Source of the DNA: Glycomyces lechevalierae
GTDB lineage: Bacteria > Actinomycetota > Actinomycetes > Mycobacteriales > Micromonosporaceae
NCBI RefSeq assembly: GCF_027622945.1
Contig: NZ_JAPZVQ010000001.1
Location: 621,917 to 685,916 of the forward strand
DNA length: 64,000 nucleotides
Direction: 5' to 3'
The notes below the pieces were generated by a model. The model searched no databases and was not told where the DNA came from. It was given only the letters and a program-made list of their open reading frames with translations. A program made the position numbers and the translations under genes. How positions within the stretch are numbered: position 1 is the stretch's first letter; the number at the start of each line of letters is the position of its first letter. This document shows, one piece after another, positions 9,270 to 17,026 of this stretch.

Positions 9270-9947
9270 GTGATCGCAGAGAAATACGGCTACTGGATCT
9301 CTCCGAACCCGGCAGCGGAAACCGCCAACACTCCAACTGCCATTGAGGCCGTCCACGGAGCCGCGGCGAAGGCGCATCAGGACACCCGAAGAGCCCATGT
9401 CGTGTTCCTCGGACTATTCATCGGACTCGTTGCATCCCTTACCATCGGCGGCATCACACGACATGCGCTCGGCTTCATTCTCGGAGCCTTGATCGGGATG
9501 ATCTTCATTGCAGCCGCGATGCTGGTAATCGCGAATCGCAAAGGTCGACGACATGTATCGCGAAACTCGCAATACCTGATGCAAATACTCCAGCACCATT
9601 CTTGGCAAGCTTGGCCATGCGTCGCAGAAGGCCAAGACGGCAACCCGAACTCCTTCGCGAAGCACATCTATCTGATGTCTCCTCAGCAGGAAGTCGTCAG
9701 GGTGTTCACCGCGGTGATGCCGCAGGATGTCTGGTGGAGCCTGACGGACGGAATGGGAGTCCTGTGGGTGTGCGGCGACCTTCGGTATGCCGTCATCATG
9801 GGTTCGCAGCTGGGCGAGCAGATCTGGATCGCCCACCCCTACCAGAAGCCGGTCGCGGCTCCCATGACCACGATGACCACGCAGGTCTTCCAGGACCTGG
9901 CCCGCTCGGCCACCAGCAGCGCGGTGCAGCGGCTCATCGGCGGCTAG
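9270..9947 (+). CDS. Hypothetical membrane protein with two N-terminal TM helices
   Basis: I do not recognise this 225-residue protein. Two closely spaced hydrophobic segments (about residues 44-63 and 67-87) form a helical hairpin, followed by a basic stretch (NRKGRRH) and a soluble C-terminal part of about 130 residues rich in aromatic residues. The GTG start at 9270 is supported by GGAG at 9261-9264. Codon use is less GC-biased than in neighbouring genes, which may indicate acquisition or weak selection. It follows the second ROK gene by about 110 nt and is not obviously part of that unit. Confidence 0.6.
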   Translation: MIAEKYGYWISPNPAAETANTPTAIEAVHGAAAKAHQDTRRAHVVFLGLFIGLVASLTIGGITRHALGFILGALIGMIFIAAAMLVIANRKGRRHVSRNSQYLMQILQHHSWQAWPCVAEGQDGNPNSFAKHIYLMSPQQEVVRVFTAVMPQDVWWSLTDGMGVLWVCGDLRYAVIMGSQLGEQIWIAHPYQKPVAAPMTTMTTQVFQDLARSATSSAVQRLIGG

Positions 9948-10126
9948 CTGAAGTCAGGGCATCGACCAGCACCGCCCGTCGGCCCTCATCGGGGTTTCGG
10001 GAGGCGAGTTCGCAGGTAACGCCGGTTGGCGGCGCGGATGCCGAGCGAGTCGCCGCCGTGGCGCTCGATGAGGCAGCCGCCCCGCCGGTACACTTCGGCG
10101 CGTCTCGACCTGATGGGAGCACCACC

Positions 10127-11104
10127 ATGAGAATCGTCGTCATCGGCGGCTCCGGCCACATCGGCACCTTCCTCGTCCCGCGCCTGGTACGCGCCGGCCA
10201 CGAGGTCGTCAACATCAGCCGCGGCACCAGCACCGCCTACACGGACGCGCCCGAATGGGCCCGGGTGCGCCACGTCGTCGCCGACCGCGAGCGGCAGGAC
10301 GCGGACGGCACGTTCGGGGCGACGGTGACCGCGCTCGAACCCGACGCCGTGGTCGACCTCGTCTGCTTCACCCTCGAATCCGCGACCGCGCTCGTCGAGT
10401 CCCTGCGCGGCAGCGGCGCCCACCTCGTCCACTGCGGCTCCATCTGGCGGTACGGCAAGAGCCGCAAGCTGCCCATCGCCGAGGGCTCCGACTCAGCCGA
10501 GGCGCCGCTCGACGAGTACGGCATTCAGAAGGACCGCATCGCGCGGATGCTCAAGCAGGAGACGGCCTCCGGCGGGCTCGTCACCACCACGATCCACCCC
10601 GGGCACATCGTCGGCCCCGGCTGGCACCCGATCAACCCGCTCGGCAACCTCGACCCGGAGGTCTGGACCGCGATCGCGAGCGGGCGGCCGCTCCGCGTGC
10701 CCGGCAGCGGGACCGAGATGATGCACCACGTGCACGCCGACGACCTCGCCCAGGCCTTCGAACTCGCCGTCGAGAAGCGCGACGCCGCGGCGGGCGAGGA
10801 CTTCAACGTCGTCGCCCCCACCGCGCTCAGCGTGCGCGGCTACGCCGACATCGCCGCCGCCTGGTTCGGCCAGACCGCCCACCTGGAATCAGTGACCTGG
10901 GACGAGTTCCGCGCGGGCACGAGCGAGGGCCACGCCGACGCGTCATGGGGCCACCTCGACCGCAGCCAGTGCTTCACGATCGAAAAGGCCAAGGCCCGCT
11001 TGGGATACGCCCCGGCGTACGAGCCCGAGCAGGCCGTCCTCGAATCCCTGCGCTGGCTCATCGACAACGGCGAGCTCGAGCTCCCGAACCCGCTCAAGGT
11101 CTAG
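10127..11104 (+). CDS. NAD-dependent epimerase/dehydratase family protein
   Basis: This 325-residue short-chain dehydrogenase-like enzyme begins with the Rossmann motif VVIGGSGHIGTFLVPRL. The usual catalytic Ser-Tyr-Lys triad is atypical: GSIWRYGKSRK occurs at the Ser position and DEYGIQKDR supplies Tyr and Lys. This resembles the atypical extended SDR group of nucleoside-sugar epimerases and reductases; the substrate cannot be assigned. GGGAG upstream supports ATG 10127. The stop codon overlaps the stop of the convergent WYL regulator in the tetranucleotide CTAG (11101-11104). Confidence 0.8.
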   Translation: MRIVVIGGSGHIGTFLVPRLVRAGHEVVNISRGTSTAYTDAPEWARVRHVVADRERQDADGTFGATVTALEPDAVVDLVCFTLESATALVESLRGSGAHLVHCGSIWRYGKSRKLPIAEGSDSAEAPLDEYGIQKDRIARMLKQETASGGLVTTTIHPGHIVGPGWHPINPLGNLDPEVWTAIASGRPLRVPGSGTEMMHHVHADDLAQAFELAVEKRDAAAGEDFNVVAPTALSVRGYADIAAAWFGQTAHLESVTWDEFRAGTSEGHADASWGHLDRSQCFTIEKAKARLGYAPAYEPEQAVLESLRWLIDNGELELPNPLKV

Positions 11105-12063
11105 GCGTAGCGGGCGGCAAGCGCGGCGGCCCTGAGCCGCAGCGCCTCGCGCAACGACTGCGGCGCAAGGGCTTCCGCGTGCGTGCCGAGCTGCCACAGC
11201 GCCCATTCGGCGTGCTCCGCGTCCTGGTACGCGACCTCCAGACGCAGCCGGCCGTCCGCCTCCGGGGCCTCGGCCCGGACGGCCACCGCCGTGTCCAGGA
11301 GCGCCTCCCGGTGCGCCGGGTCCACGCGTACCTGCACGCTGAGATGCCCGTCCGCGAGGAATCCCGCGCAGCGTTCCCGCCAGACCCGGTCCAGGTCCAC
11401 GGTGCCGGGACGCTCGGCCGGTTCCGGGAGCGCTTCGGCCGCAAGGCATCGCGACAGGCGGTAGGTGCGGTCCGCGCCGCCGCGCGTCGCGAGCAGGTAG
11501 GCGCGGTCCCGCACGGTGACCAGGCCGATCGGGTCGACCGTGCGCCACTGCGGGGTTTCCCCGTTGGCCGCGTAGTGGATGCGGAGCCGCCGCCCGGCGA
11601 GCACCGCCCGCCGCACCTCGTGCACCACGCCTTCCGGGATCGCCTCGGCAGGCGCCCGCCGCGAGAGCAGGTCCGTCTCCGGCTCCACGAGGAACCGGCT
11701 CGCCGCGTCGCCCACCGTGGCCTGATGGCTCGCGGGCAGGGCGTCGACCACCTTCCGCATCGCCGAGGCCAGCGCCGAACCGAGCCCGAACGCCCGCTCG
11801 CCGCGCCCCGACCCGGCCGTCAGGAGGGCAAGGGCCTCTTCGTGGTTGAGGCCGGTCAGCTCGGTGCGGAACCCGGGCAGGAGCGCGAAGCCGCCATGGC
11901 GGCCGCGTTCGGCGTAGACCGGGACGCCCGCCGCCGAGAGCGCCTCGATGTCGCGCAGCACGGTCCGGGTGGAGACCTCGAGTTCGGCGGCGAGGGCCTC
12001 GGCGGTCATGCGGCCGCGCTGGCGCAGCAGGAGGACGAGGGACACGAGGCGGTCGGCGCGCAT
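11101..12063 (-). CDS. WYL-domain transcriptional regulator (HTH_11/DeoR-type)
   Basis: This 320-residue regulator has an N-terminal winged helix (MTAEALAAELEVSTRTVLRD, about residues 19-38), a WYL ligand-sensing domain (centred on RIHYAANG and the TVDPIGLV strand) and a C-terminal WCX extension. Such proteins usually sense small molecules or nucleic acids and often autoregulate. It is divergent from the RidA gene across a 106-nt gap that contains a TGACA-N5-TGTCG dyad, so RidA and the regulator itself are the likely targets. The stop codon overlaps that of the convergent epimerase gene. Confidence 0.87.
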   Translation of the reverse strand: MRADRLVSLVLLLRQRGRMTAEALAAELEVSTRTVLRDIEALSAAGVPVYAERGRHGGFALLPGFRTELTGLNHEEALALLTAGSGRGERAFGLGSALASAMRKVVDALPASHQATVGDAASRFLVEPETDLLSRRAPAEAIPEGVVHEVRRAVLAGRRLRIHYAANGETPQWRTVDPIGLVTVRDRAYLLATRGGADRTYRLSRCLAAEALPEPAERPGTVDLDRVWRERCAGFLADGHLSVQVRVDPAHREALLDTAVAVRAEAPEADGRLRLEVAYQDAEHAEWALWQLGTHAEALAPQSLREALRLRAAALAARYA

Positions 12064-12086
12064 CCCGGAATTCTATGGGGAATACC

Positions 12087-12101
12087 TGACACAGGATGTC
12101 G
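12087..12101. promoter_or_regulatory. Candidate operator of the WYL regulator
   Basis: TGACA CAGGA TGTCG is a 5-5-5 dyad with one arm mismatch in the divergent promoter region between the WYL gene (start 12063) and the RidA gene (start 12170). Dyads of the TGACA-N5-TGTCA type are common near actinobacterial WYL regulators; binding here is inferred from position. Confidence 0.4.
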
Positions 12102-12169
12102 TGATTGGTTGCGAGGCTCTGTTCCGGGGCGGCGACGTGCCGCCCGAACGGCAATGGAACGGAGTCGAA

Positions 12170-12571
12170 ATGGCTATGGAGCGAACCGCGGTCAACCCGG
12201 TGCGGTGGTCGATCGAGCTGGGGTTCAACCAGGGTGAGCTGGTGTCCGGGCAGACCCGGACGCTGTACTGCTCGGGGCAGACCGCGATGGACGCCGAGGG
12301 CAAGCCGCAGCACGAGGGCGACATGGCGGGGCAGCTCGCACTGGCCGTCGACAACCTGGAGGCGGTGCTCGGCGCGGCCGGGATGTCGCTCGCGAACCTG
12401 GTGCGGCTCAACGTGTACGCGACGGACATCGACCTGCTGTTCCCGCATTACGGGGTGCTGGCCGGACGGCTCGGCGAGGCCGGGGTCGCGCCGGCGACGA
12501 CGATGCTCGAGGTAGCGCGGCTCGCGGTGCCCGGCCAGATGGTCGAGCTCGAGGGCACGGCCGTGGCGTGA
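12170..12571 (+). CDS. RidA family protein (YjgF/YER057c/UK114)
   Basis: This 133-residue protein belongs to the RidA family of imine/enamine deaminases, cytosolic trimers that hydrolyse reactive 2-aminoacrylate-type intermediates. The sequence shows YCSGQTAMDAEG, the QLALAVDNLEAVL helix, NLVRLNVYATD and PATTMLEVARLAVPG in family order. The usual catalytic Arg of the PxRxT motif is replaced by PATT, so it may belong to a RidA subgroup without deaminase activity. GGAG at 12161-12164 supports ATG 12170. Confidence 0.85.
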   Translation: MAMERTAVNPVRWSIELGFNQGELVSGQTRTLYCSGQTAMDAEGKPQHEGDMAGQLALAVDNLEAVLGAAGMSLANLVRLNVYATDIDLLFPHYGVLAGRLGEAGVAPATTMLEVARLAVPGQMVELEGTAVA

Positions 12572-12577
12572 CGCGGA

Positions 12578-12604
12578 GGCCCCTCGCGCCCGGCGCGAGG
12601 GGCC
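12578..12604. terminator. Bidirectional terminator hairpin
   Basis: A perfect 12-bp stem GGCCCCTCGCGC / GCGCGAGGGGCC with a 3-nt loop sits between the convergent RidA and alpha/beta hydrolase genes. It can serve both, although there is no strong T-run. Confidence 0.7.
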
Positions 12605-12615
12605 GATCTGAACTT

Positions 12616-13359
12616 TTACGCGTGGCGGACGATGAACGCCTCGGTCAGGTCGAGCAGGTGCTCGCGGGCCGGGACGGTCTCGAAGCCGTGGCCGACGCCG
12701 TCGAGCCTGTGGTGCTCGAGCTGGTCGCCGTAGACCTTCTGGTAGCCCTCGAGGACGCCGGGCGCGAAGATCCCGTCCTCGGAACCGGCCGCGAGGAGCA
12801 CCGGCCCGGTGTGGCCCTGCGCGTCGGCGAACGCGTCGACGGTCTCGGCGTCGTCCACGAAGCGCTGGAAGATCGGGGTGCCGCCGAAGTCGTCGTAGCC
12901 GTGCTCGGCGATGATCGCGCGGCGGCGCACGTTGACCTCGTCCGCCACCGCGATCGCGGCCGGGGCCCACAGGGCGAGGAAGCGGACCTGGCGCTTCGCG
13001 GCGGCGAGCGAGACGGTGAGGCCGCCGAGGCTCATGCCGAGCAGCGACAGCCGGTCCTTGTCGACGCCCGGGACCTGGCCCAGCGCGTCGAGCGCGGCGA
13101 GGGTCTGGGAGACCTGGTCGGAGACGGTGATGTCGCCGTACTCGCCGTCCGAGTCGCCGCCGCCGGCGAAGTCGAAGCGGTACGCGGCGATGCCGCGCTC
13201 GGCGAGGCGCCTGCCGAGGCGCACGTAGGTGTGGCCGAATTCGGTGCGGTTGCCCGAGAAGCCGTGGCAGAGCACGACGCCGGGGGCGTCGCCCCGCTCC
13301 GGGAGGTGGAGGGTGCCGCGAATGGTTCGGCCTTCGTGTCGAAAATTCAGGGGTTCCAT
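12616..13359 (-). CDS. Alpha/beta hydrolase (serine hydrolase)
   Basis: This 247-residue hydrolase has the oxyanion region VVLCHGFSGNRTEFG (residues 28-42), the nucleophile elbow GMSLGG (Ser near 107) and the His of the triad near the C-terminus in DGVGHGFETVP. The acidic member is likely in AAGSEDGIF. There is no signal peptide, so it is cytoplasmic, similar to esterase/dienelactone-hydrolase-like proteins of unknown substrate. The ATG at 13359 begins directly at the conserved N-terminal strand; the ribosome-binding site there is weak. Confidence 0.8.
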   Translation of the reverse strand: MEPLNFRHEGRTIRGTLHLPERGDAPGVVLCHGFSGNRTEFGHTYVRLGRRLAERGIAAYRFDFAGGGDSDGEYGDITVSDQVSQTLAALDALGQVPGVDKDRLSLLGMSLGGLTVSLAAAKRQVRFLALWAPAAIAVADEVNVRRRAIIAEHGYDDFGGTPIFQRFVDDAETVDAFADAQGHTGPVLLAAGSEDGIFAPGVLEGYQKVYGDQLEHHRLDGVGHGFETVPAREHLLDLTEAFIVRHA

Positions 13360-13462
13360 GGAGCGCAAGGTAACACGTGGAAACCGTTTCGCTACGGCGG
13401 TTGTCGGACCTCTCGCAGTGTGAACCGGGGCCGCGGGAGGCCGGTCGCACGTCGCTTTCGCC

Positions 13463-13622
13463 AGGCCTCTCGATAGCCGGGCAGGGCGCGCCGAGGCGGG
13501 CGCGCCCGCCTGCCTGGAGGCGAGCACGCCGGACTCCGCCCGGCGCTACCGGCGCTTCGGCTTCGAGGCGACCGGGCGGAGGCGGCGCCCGCCTGAGGAC
13601 GGGCCCGCGCTCATGCCGATGG
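13463..13622 (+). pseudogene. GNAT acetyltransferase remnant (C-terminal part only)
   Basis: In the otherwise empty gap between the hydrolase and the GH43 gene, the plus strand reads a typical GNAT C-terminus: an acceptor-loop region ending in PACLEAST, then SARRYRRFGFEATG and a terminal ALMPM. In intact GNAT proteins LEAS..N/S..LYRRFGFE forms the last helices of the acetyl-CoA fold. No start codon, N-terminal half or acetyl-CoA-binding P-loop is present upstream, so this is a decayed 3' fragment that predates or was cut by the neighbouring GH43 locus. Confidence 0.6.
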
Positions 13623-13634
13623 AGGGAGCGGCCG

Positions 13635-15260
13635 TCAGGGCGTGCTCACCTCGAAGCGCTTCACGGTGACCGCGCCGCCCAGGGACTGGGTGGCGTGGTT
13701 GAAGACCGCGAAGCGGTAGCCCATGAAGAACGTCCAGTTGCTGTTGAGCGTGAACGCGGGCCCGAGCGGGACGAAGCTCGATCCGTCCGTGCTGTACGAG
13801 AACTGGGCCTGGCGGCCCGACCCGGGCCGGATGTCCGCCTTGGCGCGCAACCAGACCCGGGCGTCGCACAGGTCGGCGGTGGCGCGCTGGGTGCCGGTGC
13901 CCGTGGTGTTCCAGTTCGAGTCCATGCTCAAGCCGTCCCACATGACCGCCCGCAGCACGCCGTTGTCGCGCCGCACGCCGATCCAAGCGGACGAGTCGCG
14001 CAGCATCGCCAGGCCGGTGCGGTCGCCGTCCCGCATGGAAGCGAGGTCGAGTTCCACGGTGGCCGTGGAGCTGGGGCCCTGGATGCGGTGGGTGAGGGTG
14101 TTGCGCGCGTTGTAGAGGTCGTTGGTGACCGTCGCGGTCTGGAGCCGGAGCCCGCTGCCGGTGGTCCATTTCGTGTTGTCCGGGTTGTGGTTCCACTCCC
14201 ACTTGGGCGCCAGCGCGGCCGTGGTGAACGTGTCCGCGCCGGTGAGCGGCGGCACCGGATGCGGGGTGAGGTTCGGGAACGGGTAGGTCTGGCCCCAGGC
14301 GCCGTTCACGGTGGTGACCTGCGGCCAGCCGTCGGCGGTCCAGGTGATCGGCGCGAGGGCGGGCATGCGGCCGCCGGGGTAGGCGTCCACGAAGGCCATG
14401 TAGTACCAGGCGCCGTTCGGGGTCGAGATGAGGCCGCCCTGGTGGGGGACGCCGCCGCCGGCGATCGGGCCGGGCATGTCGAGCAGGACCTGCCGGAGTG
14501 TGTAAGGGCCCCAAGGGGACGAGGACTTGAGGATGTACTGCCCGTTGGCGGGGCGGGTGAGGAAGATGTAGTAGTTGCCGTTGATCTTGTAGAAGCGGGA
14601 GCCTTCGAGGGTGCCGATGTTCGAGGGCGTGGTGAAGACCTGCTGGTTGCGGACCTCGGTCTTGCCGTCCGCGGAGAGCTGGGCGACGGAGATCTGCGAG
14701 TTGCCGTAGGCGACGTACATCGTGCCGTCGGTGTCGACGAGCATTCCGGCGTCGTAGTAGGCGCGCGGGAGCTGGGCGTGCTGGGTCCAGGGCCCGGCGG
14801 GGCTGGTCGCGGTGTACATGTAGGAGCGGGCGAAGTCGATCTGTCCGAGCCAGTAGAAGCGGTTCTCGCTGGGGCGGTGGGCGATCGTGGAGGCCCAGAT
14901 GCCGCGCACGTAGCCGCGGCCGCCGTTGAGGTCGTACTTGGCGCCGAAGTCGAGCTTCGGCACGGAGTGGCCGATGAACTCCCAGTTGACGAGGTCCCAC
15001 GAGCGCAGGACGGGCGCGCCCGGCGAGTAGTGCATCGTGGAGGCGGTCATGTAGAAGACGTCGCCGACGCGGATGACCTCGACGTCGGCGAAGTCCTGCC
15101 ACACGACCGGGTTGGCGTAGGTGGTCTGCTGCGCCTCGGCTTGCCCGAGGGCGTAGGGGGCGTACACGGCTGCTGCGGCTCCGGCGGCGAGTCCCGCGCC
15201 CGTGATGAACAGGCGGCGGCGGTTGGCTGAGTATTTGAGGGCGTGGTCGATCCAGTTCAC
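13635..15260 (-). CDS. GH43 beta-xylosidase/alpha-L-arabinofuranosidase, exported
   Basis: This 541-residue enzyme is a five-bladed beta-propeller glycoside hydrolase of family 43 acting on xylan or arabinoxylan side chains. The expected acidic triad is visible: base Asp in QDFADVEV (about D59), Asp in YYDAGMLVD (about D170) and acid Glu in TLEGSRFYK (about E219). A C-terminal beta-sandwich of about 200 residues follows. The N-terminus NRRRLFITGAGLAAGAAAA is a Tat-type signal. The GTG start at 15260 is chosen because GAGGAG precedes it. It lies 11 nt after the esterase gene in the RICIN-esterase-GH43 operon. Confidence 0.88.
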   Translation of the reverse strand: MNWIDHALKYSANRRRLFITGAGLAAGAAAAVYAPYALGQAEAQQTTYANPVVWQDFADVEVIRVGDVFYMTASTMHYSPGAPVLRSWDLVNWEFIGHSVPKLDFGAKYDLNGGRGYVRGIWASTIAHRPSENRFYWLGQIDFARSYMYTATSPAGPWTQHAQLPRAYYDAGMLVDTDGTMYVAYGNSQISVAQLSADGKTEVRNQQVFTTPSNIGTLEGSRFYKINGNYYIFLTRPANGQYILKSSSPWGPYTLRQVLLDMPGPIAGGGVPHQGGLISTPNGAWYYMAFVDAYPGGRMPALAPITWTADGWPQVTTVNGAWGQTYPFPNLTPHPVPPLTGADTFTTAALAPKWEWNHNPDNTKWTTGSGLRLQTATVTNDLYNARNTLTHRIQGPSSTATVELDLASMRDGDRTGLAMLRDSSAWIGVRRDNGVLRAVMWDGLSMDSNWNTTGTGTQRATADLCDARVWLRAKADIRPGSGRQAQFSYSTDGSSFVPLGPAFTLNSNWTFFMGYRFAVFNHATQSLGGAVTVKRFEVSTP

Positions 15261-15271
15261 GGTAGCGCTCC

Positions 15272-16177
15272 TCAGTCGAGGTCGGTTTCGAGGACGATGC
15301 CGCCGCCGGAGGCGTCCTCGGCGAGGCGGTCGAGGGCGTGCTCGTCGCCGTAGAGGGCCCAGCGCATCCAGTCGATGCTGGTGGCGACGGTCTGCGGGTA
15401 GGTGGGGCCGTTCCAGATGAACTCGTCGTGGCCCTGCCCGGTGTGGGTCATGAAGGCCTTGGGGGACGGCAGTTCGGCGTAGGCCTGGCGGGCCAGCGGG
15501 TACTTGCAGATCGGGTCGAGGTCGCCGTGGACGAAGAGCGTCTTGGCGTGCACGGTGCCGTCGGGGTCGCCCATGTCGACGCAGGCGTAGGGGATGGCGG
15601 CGGTGACGCGGCTGTCCGGCCAGGCGGTGAGGAGTCCGTGGGTGGTCATGCCGCCCAGGGAGTGTCCGGCGACGCCCACGCCGTTGTCGAGGCGCATGCG
15701 GTTCTCGAACGGGTCGCCGGAGCCCTTCTCGTTGAGGGCGAGCGTGCGGGAGAGGACTTCGGTGACGTCCTTGGACTGGTTGCCGTTGTAGACGTCGCCG
15801 ATGTTGCCTTCGGCTCCCGTCGTGGTCGTGGGGAACACGGGCGAGGGGACGATGAACCCGGCTGCGACGAGGGGCCGGCTCATGACGCCGTAGCTCTCGG
15901 GGTTGCCGCCGAGGCCGTGGCTGAACTCGCAGACGGGGAACTTCCCGGGCGCGAGCGGGGCGTCCTTGACCGGGTCGCCGCCGGGGGTCCCGGTGGCGGG
16001 GTAGAAGATCCGGGTCGTGAGGCGGCGGGTGCCGCGGCTCCATGCGAACTCGCGCCAGCCGACCGCGAACGTCTTGGCGGGCGCGCGCCGGGCCTGGGCC
16101 GGGGCGGGCGCGATCATGGAGGCCGCGGCGGTGGCGGTCGCGGCGGCCGTGAGGTTCAGGACGGTTCTGCGCTGCAT
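15272..16177 (-). CDS. Exported alpha/beta hydrolase (esterase-like, copy A)
   Basis: This 301-residue secreted serine hydrolase has a Tat signal (MQRRTVLNLTAAAT...), nucleophile elbow GHSLGG (Ser about 173), acid in FVHGDLDP (about 219) and His in GQGHDEF (about 250). The motif CEFSHGLGGNPESYG forms the oxyanion region. It resembles the chlorophyllase/PAF-acetylhydrolase/cutinase-like branch and I cannot assign a described carbohydrate esterase family. It is highly similar to copy B at 21168-22100, which lies next to GH62 and GH10 genes, so an esterase role on hemicellulose is inferred. AAGGAAG upstream fixes ATG 16177. Confidence 0.82.
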   Translation of the reverse strand: MQRRTVLNLTAAATATAAASMIAPAPAQARRAPAKTFAVGWREFAWSRGTRRLTTRIFYPATGTPGGDPVKDAPLAPGKFPVCEFSHGLGGNPESYGVMSRPLVAAGFIVPSPVFPTTTTGAEGNIGDVYNGNQSKDVTEVLSRTLALNEKGSGDPFENRMRLDNGVGVAGHSLGGMTTHGLLTAWPDSRVTAAIPYACVDMGDPDGTVHAKTLFVHGDLDPICKYPLARQAYAELPSPKAFMTHTGQGHDEFIWNGPTYPQTVATSIDWMRWALYGDEHALDRLAEDASGGGIVLETDLD

Positions 16178-16199
16178 GTGCTTCCTTCGTTGGCGGGAA

Positions 16200-16241
16200 G
16201 GGGCGGCCGGTTCGGTATCGCTCGATGGCACCGGCCGCCCC
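16200..16241 (-). terminator. Intercistronic hairpin after the RICIN gene
   Basis: A perfect 12-bp inverted repeat (GGGGCGGCCGGT / ACCGGCCGCCCC) with an 18-nt loop lies between the RICIN stop (16256) and the esterase start (16177). There is no T-run, so it may attenuate or stabilise the upstream message and not end it completely. Confidence 0.6.
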
Positions 16242-16255
16242 ACGGGGGATCGGGT

Positions 16256-16861
16256 CTAGGCGGCGGCGATGGCCGCGAGCACGGTGTCCGCGCCGCACGT
16301 GGCGCCGGCGGGGTTGAGCGTCCACTGCTGGTTCGCGGCGCCGGTCGGGGCGTACTGGACGATCGTGGCGCCGGCGCTGGTGGACCAGTTGTAGACGTCG
16401 AGTGCCTTGCCGGAGCGGCGGTTCACGATGGCGTAGTAGCCGGCCGAGTCCCTGGTGACCTTCCACTGCTGGTTGTCGCCGTCGTGGCGGGTCCACTGGA
16501 TGATGCTCGCGCCGTCGGCGGTGCTGGCGCCGGAGACGTCGAGCACGAGACCGGAGTTCCGGACCTGGATCACGTAGTAGCCGTTGGCCAGGTCGATGAA
16601 GCGGAACTGCTGGTTGGTGCCGCCGGAGGCTGTGTACTGGGTGAGGACCGCGCCGGTCGCGGTGGAGGCGCCCTGGATGTCGAGGACGAGGCCGGAGTGG
16701 CGGGACTGCACGGTGTACCAGTCGGTGGCGGTCGGCTGGGCTTCGGCGCGGTCGGCGCCGAAGGCGAGCAGGCCGGCGGTGGCGAGCACGGCCGCCGCCG
16801 CGAGGGCGGCGAGGGCACGAGTCCACCGGGTGAGGACCGCGAGGTCGGGTGCCGGGTTCAT
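16256..16861 (-). CDS. Secreted RICIN-type beta-trefoil lectin (carbohydrate-binding) protein
   Basis: This 201-residue protein is a signal peptide plus a single ricin B-like domain. Three repeats are visible: HSGLVLDIQGAST, NSGLVLDVSGAST and RSGKALDVYNWST, each followed by an NQQ(W/F) motif, the hallmark of beta-trefoil lectins. After the third repeat the protein stops at CGADTVLAAIAAA with no catalytic domain, where such lectins are usually fused to an enzyme. It may be a free xylan or galactose-binding module, or the coding sequence may be shortened. AGGAG precedes ATG 16861. It is the first gene of the operon controlled by the boxes at 16904-16935. Confidence 0.85.
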   Translation of the reverse strand: MNPAPDLAVLTRWTRALAALAAAAVLATAGLLAFGADRAEAQPTATDWYTVQSRHSGLVLDIQGASTATGAVLTQYTASGGTNQQFRFIDLANGYYVIQVRNSGLVLDVSGASTADGASIIQWTRHDGDNQQWKVTRDSAGYYAIVNRRSGKALDVYNWSTSAGATIVQYAPTGAANQQWTLNPAGATCGADTVLAAIAAA

Positions 16862-16903
16862 CAAAGCTCCTGGGGGGTCGAAGCGGTGCCGGGTCGGTTC
16901 GAG

Positions 16904-16970
16904 CGAAAGTTTCGATGATGAAAACGAAACTTCCGGATATAAGTTATCGATCACTCTCGATGTCTGTCAA
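16904..16970 (-). promoter_or_regulatory. Promoter and paired operators of the RICIN-esterase-GH43 operon
   Basis: On the minus strand TTGACA (16965-16970) and TAACTT (16941-16946) form a promoter with an 18-nt spacer. Downstream lie CGAAACTTCCG-like box 2 (16925-16935) and the perfect palindrome CGAAAGTTTCG (16904-16914), separated by 10 bp, so their centres are 21 bp (two helical turns) apart. The same arrangement occurs at 23243-23310. Boxes of this sequence are known targets of LacI-type regulators of hemicellulose genes in actinobacteria; the LacI gene at 17027 is the natural candidate. Confidence 0.72.
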
Positions 16971-17026
16971 GAGTGGAACGGGCCTCGACTCGGTCCTTTC
17001 GGTCGAACCGCAGCTAGAATCCACGG

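Noticed and set aside
13377..15230. Long plus-strand open frame opposite the GH43 gene
   Set aside because: It is antisense to a gene with clear catalytic motifs; its composition (Gly, Arg, Val, Glu-rich without motifs) is typical of frame shadows in high-GC DNA.
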